64,000 bases of DNA from Sphingomonas sp. (GTDB taxonomy: Bacteria > Pseudomonadota > Alphaproteobacteria > Sphingomonadales > Sphingomonadaceae): positions 19,304-83,303 of the forward strand of contig NZ_JACDDV010000004.1 in the NCBI RefSeq assembly GCF_013816785.1, read 5' to 3'. Below the pieces are notes generated by a model that saw nothing but the letters and a program-made list of their open reading frames with translations, was not told where the DNA came from and did no database searches. Positions 30,159-39,558 of the stretch are shown in pieces (position 1 is the stretch's first letter; the number at the start of each line of letters is the position of its first letter). Both the position numbers and the translations under genes were made by a program.

Positions 30159-31697
30159 CTAATTGATCAACACTAAGGCCGTTAGGGCCGCCGCGGCGAG
30201 GCCGGAAATCAGAGCGACCGCGACGTAGCCCCAGCCCCGGCGCGGCGCGATCATCGTGATCTCGGCCAAAGGCGGCGGCGGGGGCGCCGCACCGGCGGGA
30301 GGATAGGCGGCGTCAATGCGCCTGATGAGGTCGGGAATCAGCTTGAAAGCGCGCACCGTCTCCACAATCCGGTCGGCGTAATAGGCTTCGGGGCCAAGCT
30401 CGGTTCTGAGCCAATCCTTGAGGAACGGCTCGGCCGCCTCCCACATGTTGATGTCGGGATCGAGAGCAGTGGCGACTCCTTCCTCCATCACCATCGTCTT
30501 TTGCAGCAGAAGGAGGTGCGGCTGGGTCTGCATGTCGAAATCGCGGGTGATCGCGAATAGTCCGTCGAGCATACGCGCGACGCTGATTTGTTTGACCGGC
30601 AGGCCGCGGACCGGCTCTCCAACAGCGCGCAACGCCGTCGCGAACTCGTCAACATTATGGTGGGAGGGCACATATTGCGCTTCGAAATGGATCTCCGCGA
30701 CACGCCGATAGTCGCCGGTGATCAGGCCGTATAGGATCTCCGCCAGCCACAGGCGCGCACGGCGGTCGATGCGCCCCATGATGCCGAAATCGACCGCCGC
30801 CAGCCGCCCGTCGGCAAGCGCGAATAAATTGCCTTGATGAAGGTCGGCGTGGAAATAGCCGTCGACCACCGCTTGGCGAAGGAAGGCCCGGACCAGCGTC
30901 GCGGCCAGCGCGGCGGGATCGTGACCGGCGGCAATGAGCTCGTCGCGCTTGCTGAGCTTGACCCCGTCCAGCCATTCGAGGGTGAGGACGCGCCGAGCCG
31001 TGCGGCTCCAGTCGATTTCAGGGACGTAGAAGCCGGGTTCGGCGACCATATTGTCCCTGAGCTCCGACGCCGAGGCGGCTTCGCGCTGAAGATCGAGCTC
31101 GCGCCGGGTCCATTGCTTGAAATGGGCGATGACGAGACGCGGGCGCAGCCGTTCGGCCTCGCCACCGAGCAGTTCGACGTGCGCCGCCGCCCATTCATAG
31201 GTCTCCACCGCGCGGGCGAATTCTTCCTCGATTTGGGGGCGCAGCACCTTGACCGCAACATCGCGGCCCTCGGTCGTGACGGCGCGGTGAACTTGGGCGA
31301 TTGACGCGGCGCCGACCGGGATCTCATCGAAGCTCGAATAAAGGCTTTCGAGCGGCGCGCCGAGCGCTTGCTCAACCGCCTTGCGGACTGCTGGAAAGGG
31401 AGCAGGAGGAAGTGAGTCCTGGAGTTGGAGCAGGTTGGTGGCGGCAGCATCGCCGACCAGGTCGGGTCGGGTGGCCAGCGCCTGGCCGAACTTGATCGCG
31501 GCGGGGCCGATCGCTTGCAGCGCTAGGGCATAGTCGGGTGTGCTGGGCATGCGCAGCCCGAAGCGCGCGACGCGGACCAAGCGGCGGACATTCGGCGGGG
31601 TCAGGGGATCGCGCTCGATTCCCTGCAGCGCGCCGTGCCGCGCTAACGTCCTGCCCCATTTGAGCAGGCGCCACAAATGGGTCGCGGCGGTGGTCAA
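30159..31697 (-). CDS. ubiB: 2-polyprenylphenol 6-hydroxylase accessory kinase-like UbiB
   Basis: 'KFGQALATRPDLVG', 'PVGAASIAQVHRAVTTEGRDVAVKVLRP', 'GYFHADLHQGNLFALADGRLAAVDFGIMGRID'. Confidence 0.94.
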   Translation of the reverse strand: MTTAATHLWRLLKWGRTLARHGALQGIERDPLTPPNVRRLVRVARFGLRMPSTPDYALALQAIGPAAIKFGQALATRPDLVGDAAATNLLQLQDSLPPAPFPAVRKAVEQALGAPLESLYSSFDEIPVGAASIAQVHRAVTTEGRDVAVKVLRPQIEEEFARAVETYEWAAAHVELLGGEAERLRPRLVIAHFKQWTRRELDLQREAASASELRDNMVAEPGFYVPEIDWSRTARRVLTLEWLDGVKLSKRDELIAAGHDPAALAATLVRAFLRQAVVDGYFHADLHQGNLFALADGRLAAVDFGIMGRIDRRARLWLAEILYGLITGDYRRVAEIHFEAQYVPSHHNVDEFATALRAVGEPVRGLPVKQISVARMLDGLFAITRDFDMQTQPHLLLLQKTMVMEEGVATALDPDINMWEAAEPFLKDWLRTELGPEAYYADRIVETVRAFKLIPDLIRRIDAAYPPAGAAPPPPPLAEITMIAPRRGWGYVAVALISGLAAAALTALVLIN

Positions 31698-32422
31698 ACC
31701 TTCCAGCCGCCGTGGATCGCGACCAAGCCGCCCAGGATCGGTTCGGCGCTGGTCGACCTGAACCCGGCTTGCTCGATCATCGCCTTGAACACCGCCATGT
31801 TCGGGAAGCGGCGGATCGATTCGACAAGGTAGCGATAGCTATCTTCGTCGCCCGCGACGGCCTTACCGATGCGCGGGATCAGATGCTCCGAATAACGGTC
31901 GTAGACCTCCCCGAAACCCGGCCATTCGCTGGTCGAGAATTCGAGGCAATAAAAGCGCCCGCCACGCTTCAGCACCCGGTGCGCCTCGCGCAGCGCGGCC
32001 GGGATATTGGTCACGTTGCGAATGCCGAAAGCGATGGTGTAGGCGTCGAAGCTGGCGTCGGCGAAGGTCAGCGTCTCGGCATTTTCTTGCCGCCAGACCA
32101 AGCCGTCGATGCCGCGCTTTTCTGCCCGCTTCATGCCGACGCCGAGCATATCGGGGTTGATGTCGCCGACCGTCACAGAGGCGCCCCTGGCGGCCATGCG
32201 GAAGGCGATGTCGCCGGTACCGCCAGCCATGTCGAGGATGTGCTCGCCAGCACGCGGCTTGACCCTGGCGACGAAGCGGTTCTTCCACCGCCGGTGCATG
32301 CCGCCCGACATGAGATCGTTCATCAGATCATATTTGCGCGCTACCGACGAAAAAACCCCGCCGACGCGGCGCGTCTTTTCCTGAGGGGTGACGAGCTGCT
32401 CACCGAAATTGACCTTGTCCAT
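31694..32422 (-). CDS. ubiE: demethylmenaquinone/ubiquinone methyltransferase
   Basis: 'VFSSVARKYDLMNDLMSGGMHRRWK', 'LDMAGGTGDIAFR', 'AFGIRNVTNIPAALREAHRVLKRGGRFYCLEFS'; start 32422. Confidence 0.95.
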   Translation of the reverse strand: MDKVNFGEQLVTPQEKTRRVGGVFSSVARKYDLMNDLMSGGMHRRWKNRFVARVKPRAGEHILDMAGGTGDIAFRMAARGASVTVGDINPDMLGVGMKRAEKRGIDGLVWRQENAETLTFADASFDAYTIAFGIRNVTNIPAALREAHRVLKRGGRFYCLEFSTSEWPGFGEVYDRYSEHLIPRIGKAVAGDEDSYRYLVESIRRFPNMAVFKAMIEQAGFRSTSAEPILGGLVAIHGGWKV

Positions 32423-32470
32423 CTCAGCGCATCTAGCCGCCTTGCCGGCGGTCCGCCATATGCTGCCGCC

Positions 32471-33289
32471 ATGCCCGAACTTCCCGAAGTCGAAACCACC
32501 GTCCGCGGCCTGGAGATCGTGCTGAAAGGGCGACGGCTCGTTCAGGTCGAGGCGCGACGGGCGGACTTGCGCCGTCCTTTCCCGCCCGATCTGGGCCAGC
32601 GGTTGGTCGGGGCGCGTGTGACTGGGCTTGGCCGCCGCGCCAAATATGGTCTGATCGAGACCGACCGTGGCGACACGCTGCTGTTCCACCTCGGCATGTC
32701 GGGCCATTGGCGGATCGACCCCGCCGAGATCGGCAAGCACGACCATTTGTTGATCGAAACCGACGAAGGTCGGCGCCTCAGCCTGCGCGACCCGCGACGG
32801 TTCGGCTCGATCGATTTGGTGCCGACCGCCGAGGTGGCCGATTGGCCGGCAATCCGGACGCTTGGCCCCGAACCGCTAGGTGGCGCGATCGATGGCGGCT
32901 GGCTGCGGCGCACCTTCGCCGGTCGGAGCGCGGCGGTGAAGCTGCTGCTGCTCGATCAGCGCGTGGTTGCGGGGCTGGGCAATATTTATGCCTGCGAAGC
33001 GCTGTTCCGGGCGCGCATCGACCCGCGCAAGGAGGCGGGACGGATCGGGCGGGCACGACTCGACAGGCTGGCGGTAGCGATACCGGCGGTGCTCGACGAT
33101 GCGATCAGGGCCGGCGGCTCCTCGCTGCGCGACTTCGCCGCGCCCGACGGAGAGCTCGGCTATTTCTCCAAGCAGTTTGACGTCTATGGCCGCGAGGGGC
33201 AGCCGTGCGGTGGTGGGTGCGGCGGAAAAGTGCGGCGAATCGTCCAGGGCGGGCGCTCGACCTTCTTCTGCTCGACCTGCCAGCGGTGA
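32471..33289 (+). CDS. mutM: formamidopyrimidine-DNA glycosylase
   Basis: 'MPELPEVETTVRGLE', 'LGMSGHWRI', 'GLGNIYACEALFRARI', C-terminal zinc finger 'CGGGCGGKVRRIVQGGRSTFFCSTCQ'. Confidence 0.97.
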   Translation: MPELPEVETTVRGLEIVLKGRRLVQVEARRADLRRPFPPDLGQRLVGARVTGLGRRAKYGLIETDRGDTLLFHLGMSGHWRIDPAEIGKHDHLLIETDEGRRLSLRDPRRFGSIDLVPTAEVADWPAIRTLGPEPLGGAIDGGWLRRTFAGRSAAVKLLLLDQRVVAGLGNIYACEALFRARIDPRKEAGRIGRARLDRLAVAIPAVLDDAIRAGGSSLRDFAAPDGELGYFSKQFDVYGREGQPCGGGCGGKVRRIVQGGRSTFFCSTCQR

Positions 33290-33401
33290 GGGGAGCGGTT
33301 GACGCGAATCGCTCGCGAGGGTAGGGGAGCGCCAAGCCGGTGCGACCCGCGTGGGACGCGCCGCTTTTTCATTGAGCCCAAGCTAGTTTAGAGGTTGATC
33401 G

Positions 33402-33665
33402 ATGGCGAATACGCCGCAAGCAAAGAAGCGCATCCGCCGCAACGAAAATCGAGCGGCCATCAACGGCGCGCGCGTGAGCCGCATCCGCACCTTCATCAAA
33501 GCCGTCGAGTCGGCAATCGAGTCAGGCAAGAAGGACGATGCAGCCGCGGCTCTCAAGCAAGCGCAGCCGGAAATTGCACGGGGCGTGGCGCGCGGCGTCA
33601 TGCATAAGAACACGGCATCGCGCAAATTCTCACGGTTGACCCGCCGGGTTGCCTCGCTCGGTTAA
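33402..33665 (+). CDS. rpsT: 30S ribosomal protein S20
   Basis: '[36 protein letters not shown]'. Confidence 0.96.
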   Translation: MANTPQAKKRIRRNENRAAINGARVSRIRTFIKAVESAIESGKKDDAAAALKQAQPEIARGVARGVMHKNTASRKFSRLTRRVASLG

Positions 33666-33690
33666 ATTCGTATTTACGTGCTAATTCGAG

Positions 33691-33723
33691 ACGGGCTGCC
33701 GGGCGACCGGCGGCCCGTTTCAT
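33691..33723 (+). terminator. rpsT terminator
   Basis: ACGGGCTGCCGG-GCGA-CCGGCGGCCCGT-TTCATTT, 12-bp stem. Confidence 0.75.
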
Positions 33724-34033
33724 TTCGACGACTGAAAAAAGTCTAGGATTTCCCGCGATTCGCAATTTCCCTTCTAAGGGGGGATTAGAAAAAATCCCTT
33801 AAAACTGTCATTCTCTAGCGGTTTTCGCGGCTTTGCTATGTCAAGTCGATTTATTTCATTTGGATGAAATTCGGCACTTGAATAGCGCGTCAGACGCTTC
33901 CAGAACGGAACTTCCGGCGGCGAATCTGCTCCCGGGGAGCCAGAGACCGAGGATCATTCGGAGCTAGCGATTCGGGTCGCGCGCAACGGAACTTCGTGTC
34001 CTGGCAAGTGACGAGACGGGGAGGCGCGCGCCA

Positions 34034-35449
34034 GTGCAGGGCAGTCGGGAAATTTTGTCTGCCTCCGACCGCGGCACAACTGAGCGTAGCGTTCCGACGC
34101 CACTCGACGCCGCCTGGGAAACCATCCGCGCGGGGCTTCGCCGCGATTGCGGGGCGCGCACCTTCGACGGCTGGTTGAAGCCGGCCGAACTGGGCGCGTT
34201 CGACCTCGAATCCGGCGAGCTTGATCTCGTCATGCCGAGCCAGTTCATGGCCGATTGGGTGCAAAGTCATTTCGGCGATCGGCTCGCGCTGGCCTGGCGG
34301 ACGGTCCTGCCGATCGTGCGCGGGGTAAAGATCGTCGCCACCGCCGATGGACCCAAGCCCTCGCCGTTGCTGATTCTGGAGGAAATTCCGGCGCCCGTCG
34401 CGACCAGTCAGGCGCGCGACCCGGCCGCCCCCAATTTTGACTCGCGCTATCGATTCGACAGCTTCATCATCGGCAAGGCCAACGAGGTTGCGGCGAGCGC
34501 CGCCCGGACCCTGGCGACCGCCGACAGCGTCGCCTTCAACCCGCTTTTCATCCACGGCGGCACCGGGCGCGGCAAGACCCATTTGCTGCACGCCATCGGT
34601 CAGGCTTTCCTCAACCGCAGTCCGGGCGGTCGCGTGGTATCGATGTCGGCCGAAAAGTTCATGGTCGAGTTCATCCGGGCGATCAAAGACAATGACACGA
34701 TTGGTTTCAAGGGACGGCTGCGCTCGGCCGACCTGTTGCTGATCGACGACGTCCAGTTCATCGCCGGGAAGGATTCCACCCAGGAAGAATTCTTCCACAC
34801 GATGAACGAGATCATCACCGCCGGCCGGCGCCTGGTGATCACCTCGGACCGCGCCCCGCAGGACCTCGACGGGATCGCGCCGCGCATCCTGTCGCGCCTG
34901 TCGTGGGGCCTGGTCGCCGACATTAACCCGGCCGACTATGAGCTTCGGCTCAACATCATCGATGCCAAGCTGGCCGCGCTTCCGGGCGTCGAGATGCCCC
35001 GCCCGGTGGTCGAATTCCTCGCCCGCCGCCTGACCAGCTCGATCCGCGAACTAGAAGGCGCTCTCAACCGGATTGCAGCCTATGCGATGATGACCGGCCG
35101 GGCGATCGACGTGCCGTTCGTCGAGGAAGTGCTGGCCAATGTGCTGCGCGCCAATCAGCGGCGCATCTCGATCGATGAGATCCAGACCCAGGTCGCCGAA
35201 CATTATCGCATCCGCAAGGCGGAGATGACCTCGGCCCGCCGCGCGCGCGAGGTTGCCCGTCCGCGCCAGGTCGCCATGTATCTTTCGAAGCAGCTGACGC
35301 CCAAGTCGCTGCCCGACATCGGCCGCCGTTTCGGCGGGCGCGACCACACCACCGTGATTCACGCGGTCAAGCAGATTGAACGGCTGCGCGCCGCGGATTC
35401 GGAGCTCGACGCCGATATCCGCCTGCTGACACGCCAACTGGAGGGCTGA
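34034..35449 (+). CDS. dnaA: chromosomal replication initiator protein DnaA
   Basis: '[19 protein letters not shown]', '[25 protein letters not shown]', '[20 protein letters not shown]'. Confidence 0.96.
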   Translation: MQGSREILSASDRGTTERSVPTPLDAAWETIRAGLRRDCGARTFDGWLKPAELGAFDLESGELDLVMPSQFMADWVQSHFGDRLALAWRTVLPIVRGVKIVATADGPKPSPLLILEEIPAPVATSQARDPAAPNFDSRYRFDSFIIGKANEVAASAARTLATADSVAFNPLFIHGGTGRGKTHLLHAIGQAFLNRSPGGRVVSMSAEKFMVEFIRAIKDNDTIGFKGRLRSADLLLIDDVQFIAGKDSTQEEFFHTMNEIITAGRRLVITSDRAPQDLDGIAPRILSRLSWGLVADINPADYELRLNIIDAKLAALPGVEMPRPVVEFLARRLTSSIRELEGALNRIAAYAMMTGRAIDVPFVEEVLANVLRANQRRISIDEIQTQVAEHYRIRKAEMTSARRAREVARPRQVAMYLSKQLTPKSLPDIGRRFGGRDHTTVIHAVKQIERLRAADSELDADIRLLTRQLEG

Positions 35450-35542
35450 CAGGGGTTCCGGCGCTGACCGAGGCGGTGAACATTCTGCGACGAGATCCAG
35501 TCCCCAACTGGCCTTTTTTCCGCCTCCCACTTTCACAGCTAA

Positions 35543-35665
35543 GAAGCGGCTTTCGCTTTCGTCGAAGCGCGCATCTGGCCGGAAGGCCCGACCTGCCCGC
35601 GCTGTGCCGGCGTCGCGCGCATCAGCAAGATGCAGGGTAAGTCCACCCGTTTGGGAGAGCAAGAT
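35543..35665 (+). pseudogene. IS1595/ISXO2-family transposase N-terminal remnant
   Basis: Translation EAAFAFVEARIWPEGPTCPRCAGVARISKMQGKSTRLG fits the zinc-ribbon start of IS1595-type transposases; the frame is lost afterwards. Confidence 0.7.
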
Positions 35666-35847
35666 TTTAATCGGTTGCATCAAGGGCGCGCCGGAATGAC
35701 CGTGAAGAAGCCCGCCGACGAAACGACAGCGAGCAGAGCGTAAGGTTTCGGCGCGACGCCCAGCGAACGATCGACGCTGGCGAACTCGCCCCCACCCAAG
35801 CCGATCGCGCTCTCGAACGAACGCTAAGCGAGGAAAAGCCCGGACCA

Positions 35848-36774
35848 CTAGGCCGCCGGGGACGTAGGCATGGCGTCTTGTCCCTGGGCGAGCTGATTGC
35901 GTGAGTGTGCCTCGATAATCGACTTGATCGGGTTGCTCATCATCATGTCGATCAGCCGCCATGCGGGGATGACCCCCATCATTCCGGTGTTGGCGGGCAC
36001 TTGTAAACCAGACTGCATTTCCTGCCGAGATTAGTCGCAAACCTTCTCCCAAAGCGGAATCATGCAGCAGTCCACGCCCAGCAGGTAAGGGCCGATATCG
36101 AAACGGCCTTGCCCAATAATCTGCCCTTTGTGGTCATAGGCCTTGCCTAGACTCTTGTTTTCACCTTCGATCGGCTTGAGGTTCTTACGGTAATACATCT
36201 GGTCAAGATAACAGAACACAGGTGAGCCGCTGTAACCGTTCAACGATCTAATTTCGACGAGCCAAGCCTCCTGCTCATAGACATCGTATTTCAGTTTTTC
36301 TGAGGGCAACTGCGAGATTTGCCCGAAGCGCACAGAAGGTGTGTTTTTCTGCTTGCCATCGAGCGATACAAAACGGCCTATGACAAACGCGGGGTCGCCG
36401 GGGCCGATATCGAGTATATCGGCCATCTGTTTAGTTGTGAGGCTTTCGAGCGGGACGTAGTTGATAATTGCCCCATCGGGAACAGCTAGAGGGCGGACTG
36501 CCAAATCGTCCCCGTCGGGATGCATGAACCACTGAGTGTCGTCACTATCTAAGCAAGTGAATCCGCCGTCTTTTGTGTTTAGTCGGATCGTCCAATGACC
36601 GGCGTCAATGACATGACGATTCGTTACCGCCCACATTGTATGCGCTGCACCATCGAAGTGGAGCCCGACGACAAACCCACTTCCCCCAGCCCTCTGGCCC
36701 TGCTCAGCCGAGCTGATATCCGGGTAGAGGTAAAGGCTTGTATCGAGGAGCTTTTGATCAATGCGAAACGTCAT
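35848..36774 (-). pseudogene. trypsin-like serine protease gene interrupted by one in-frame stop
   Basis: 36774-36034 encodes 247 aa with 'TNRHVI', 'DLAV', 'NGYSGSPVF' (His/Asp/Ser); TAA at 36031-36033; same frame continues 60 codons to TAG at 35848-35850. Confidence 0.6.
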
Positions 36775-37014
36775 TCCAGCCAGAATCCTCCTGATAGCAC
36801 ACTGCCTATTCGACACGAATGATGGAGCTGGTCGAGGAAGTTTTATCTCGGTGACAGCGAGGCGTTGGGCGCTACTCATCTAACACACCCCCGAATTTGG
36901 GTATGCCCAAATATAACGACGCGTTTTATTAGGGGCGGGGCCGGTACCGGTGCAACAAGGCGGCGCACGTCGCGCCATTGCCCCGCCGCACCCGCGCCCT
37001 TATCTCGCCCGGCC

Positions 37015-37917
37015 ATGACCACCATCTCGCTCCTTCAGGACGTCGCCCTCGGCATTACCGTGCCGTCGCGCCATGCCCGGGGGCGCATCGCTCGGATCGG
37101 CCCGACGCTCGACCTGATCCTCGCCAACCATGGCTATCCGCCCGTGCTCGAGCAGTTGCTGGCAGAAGCGCTGGTGCTGACCGCCCTGCTCGGCTCGTTG
37201 CTCAAGGATCCGAGCGGTCAATTGACCATCCAGGCGCAGACCGAGGCCGGGATCGTCGATCTGCTGGTATGCGACTATATGGGCGGCGAGCTACGCGGCT
37301 ATATCCGGCACGATCCCGACCGGCTGACCGAGGCCGGGCCGCATCCGAGCCTGTTCGCCCTGTTCGGCAAAGGCTATCTGGCAATTACCTTCGACCAGCC
37401 GGCGACCGACGAGCGCTATCAGGGCATCGTCCCGCTGGAAGGCGAAGGGCTGGGCGAGGCTGCGCAAAGCTATTTTCTTCAGTCCGAGCAAATTCCGTCG
37501 ATCGTCCGTCTCGCCGCTCGGCGCGACGATGCGGGGTGGGTCGCGGGGGGGATCATGTTCCAGCACCTGCCCGAAGGCGAGGAGGGGCGCGACCGGCTGC
37601 ACACGCGCCTCGACCATCCAGAATGGCCGCACGTCGCGGTGCTGATCGGGTCGGTGAAGGATGAGGAACTGACCAATCGTGCCCTCGCGCTCGACGATCT
37701 CGCCTGGCGTCTGCTCCACGAGGAGGGGGAGATCCGCACGCTCGATCCGGTCAGGCTCATCAAGGGCTGCCGCTGCAGCGCCGACTATATCGCCTCGGTC
37801 ATCGCCCGCTTTCCGCCCGAGGATCACGCCCAGATGGTTGGTGACGACGGGCTTATCCGGGTCGATTGCGCCTTTTGTGCGACGAGCTTCCCGATCGCCA
37901 TCGACGCTCCCGCTTGA
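37015..37917 (+). CDS. hslO: Hsp33 redox chaperone
   Basis: 'MTTISLLQDVALGITVPSRHARGRIARIGPTLDLILANHGYPPVLEQLLAEALVLTALLG' and C-terminal CRC / CAFC cysteines. Confidence 0.92.
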   Translation: MTTISLLQDVALGITVPSRHARGRIARIGPTLDLILANHGYPPVLEQLLAEALVLTALLGSLLKDPSGQLTIQAQTEAGIVDLLVCDYMGGELRGYIRHDPDRLTEAGPHPSLFALFGKGYLAITFDQPATDERYQGIVPLEGEGLGEAAQSYFLQSEQIPSIVRLAARRDDAGWVAGGIMFQHLPEGEEGRDRLHTRLDHPEWPHVAVLIGSVKDEELTNRALALDDLAWRLLHEEGEIRTLDPVRLIKGCRCSADYIASVIARFPPEDHAQMVGDDGLIRVDCAFCATSFPIAIDAPA

Positions 37918-37966
37918 GCCATACGAAATATTGCTTTCGCTCAACCCGCTCGTGGTAAAAGACGGG

Positions 37967-38359
37967 ATGAAACGCGCCTTACGAATCGGGCTGCTGGCCT
38001 TGTTGTCTTTATCGGCGACAGCTGCGACCTCGCCACGCGCGCTCGCGCCGGCGGCGGGCGGACTGTGGGAGGTTGCGACTGACGCGACCGGGCACAATGC
38101 CGAGAAGGTCTGCGTTCCGCTGCCCGAGGTGCTGGCCCAGTATGAGCATCGCAGCGGCCGCTGCACGCGGGTCGTTATCTCCGATGTCGGCACCGAAGTG
38201 GTGATCCACTACACCTGCGCGGACGGGGCGTTCGGGCAGAGCAAGGTGACGTTGATCACGCCGCGCACGCTCAGGATCGACACTCAGGGCATTTCGGGCG
38301 GGTTGCCGTTCCATTATCAGCTTCATGCCCGCCGCGTCGGGGCATGCGTGGCGCGTTAA
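37967..38359 (+). CDS. secreted protein, DUF3617-like
   Basis: 130 aa; signal peptide 'MKRALRIGLLALLSLSATAATS', 'GLWEVATDATG...C...GRCTRV...YTCADGAFGQS' layout. Confidence 0.55.
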   Translation: MKRALRIGLLALLSLSATAATSPRALAPAAGGLWEVATDATGHNAEKVCVPLPEVLAQYEHRSGRCTRVVISDVGTEVVIHYTCADGAFGQSKVTLITPRTLRIDTQGISGGLPFHYQLHARRVGACVAR

Positions 38360-38375
38360 GCTCGCTTTAACCATC

Positions 38376-38474
38376 ATGAGTTTAGGAAGCATGTCGTGCC
38401 TTCTTCGGCATGTATTCCTCCCTGTCGGGCCTCGGCCCGCACCTGGGCCGCTCTCGTAGCGGCCCATTTTTATT
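38376..38474 (+). promoter_or_regulatory. candidate transcription attenuator/leader with short ORF
   Basis: Leader ORF MSLGSMSCLLRHVFLPVGPRPAPGPLS (38376-38459), alternative hairpins, and terminator TGGGCCGCT-CTCGT-AGCGGCCCA-TTTTTATT. Confidence 0.5.
38444..38474 (+). terminator. intrinsic terminator within the leader
   Basis: Perfect 9-bp stem 38444-38452 / 38458-38466 followed by TTTTTATT. Confidence 0.8.
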
Positions 38475-38533
38475 GCGGACCAGAAGGAGCGCCCAGACTT
38501 TCCTTTTCGGGGGCGCCGCGCCAAGGAGCGGGT

Positions 38534-38884
38534 ATGTTCCTGTTCATCCTCAAGGCGATGCTTTCGGGCCTGTTGGTGGCGGCGATCTCGACCCTCGCCC
38601 GGCGTTATCCCGGCTGGGGCGGCTTAATAGCTTCTCTGCCCCTGGTGTCGTTGTTATCGATGGTCTGGCTCTATGGAGAGACTCGCGATGCCGAGTCGGT
38701 GGCCCGGCTGTCCTGGGGTGCCTTCTGGTTCATCCTTCCGTCGATGCCGATGTTCCTGCTCATCCCCGCCCTGTTGCGCTCCGGCGTCGGATTTTTCGCG
38801 ACGATGATGATCGCCTGCTTGGCGACGATCCTGCTCTATGCCGCGATGAGCTGGATGGCGCCGCGCCTCGGGATTACGCTGTGA
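38534..38884 (+). CDS. DUF3147-family membrane protein
   Basis: 116 aa, 'MFLFILKAMLSGLLVAAISTLARRYPGWGGLIASLPLVSLLSMVWLY'. Confidence 0.78.
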   Translation: MFLFILKAMLSGLLVAAISTLARRYPGWGGLIASLPLVSLLSMVWLYGETRDAESVARLSWGAFWFILPSMPMFLLIPALLRSGVGFFATMMIACLATILLYAAMSWMAPRLGITL

Positions 38885-39558
38885 GCGGCCGGCAGGCGGT
38901 GGTGCTCCTTTCCGGGGGCCTCGATTCGATGGTGTGCGCCGCGCTGGCCCGCGAGCAGGGCTTTGGCGTGCTCGCGCTGACCATCGACTATCACCAGCGC
39001 CACCGGATCGAGCTGGAGGCGGCCAAAAGGATCGCGGCGACGCTCGCCGAACGGCACATCGTCCTGCCGATCGACCTGACCGCGTTCGGCGGATCGGCGC
39101 TGACGAGCGACATCGCGGTGCCCAAGGACGGTGTCGCCCCGGGTATTCCCGTCACCTACGTCCCGGCGCGCAACACGGTCTTCCTCAGTCTGGCGCTGGC
39201 CTGCGCCGAAGCCGCGGGCGCGCGTGACCTGTTCGTCGGGGTCAACGCGCTCGACTATTCGGGCTATCCGGACTGCCGTCCCGACTTCATCGCCGCGTTC
39301 GAAGCGCTCGCCAACTTGGGCACCAAGGCCGGGGTTGAGGGTGATCCGTTCACGCTTCACGCGCCTCTGCAACGGATGACCAAGGCCGATATCGCCCGCG
39401 AGGCGGCGCGGCTCGGGCTCAATGCCGGGGTCAGCCATAGCTGCTACGATCCGGCGACCGATGGCGGCGCGTGCGGGCTGTGCGACGCCTGCCGGTTGCG
39501 TGCCAAGGGGTTCGAGGAAGCGGGGCTACCCGACCCGACCCGCTACGCCAGCTCATGA
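38881..39558 (+). CDS. queC: 7-cyano-7-deazaguanine synthase
   Basis: GTG start; 'AVVLLSGGLDSMVCAALA', 'YVPARNTVFLSLALA', C-terminal Cys cluster 'CYDPATDGGACGLCDAC'. Confidence 0.95.
   Translation: MSGRQAVVLLSGGLDSMVCAALAREQGFGVLALTIDYHQRHRIELEAAKRIAATLAERHIVLPIDLTAFGGSALTSDIAVPKDGVAPGIPVTYVPARNTVFLSLALACAEAAGARDLFVGVNALDYSGYPDCRPDFIAAFEALANLGTKAGVEGDPFTLHAPLQRMTKADIAREAARLGLNAGVSHSCYDPATDGGACGLCDACRLRAKGFEEAGLPDPTRYASS

Noticed and set aside
33666-34033. Chromosomal origin next to dnaA
   Set aside because: AT-rich, but I saw no cluster of DnaA boxes; GC skew over the whole chromosome would be needed.
35051-36052. 333-aa minus-strand ORF overlapping the dnaA 3' end
   Set aside because: Antisense to DnaA and out of frame with the trypsin-like gene; arginine-rich shadow translation.
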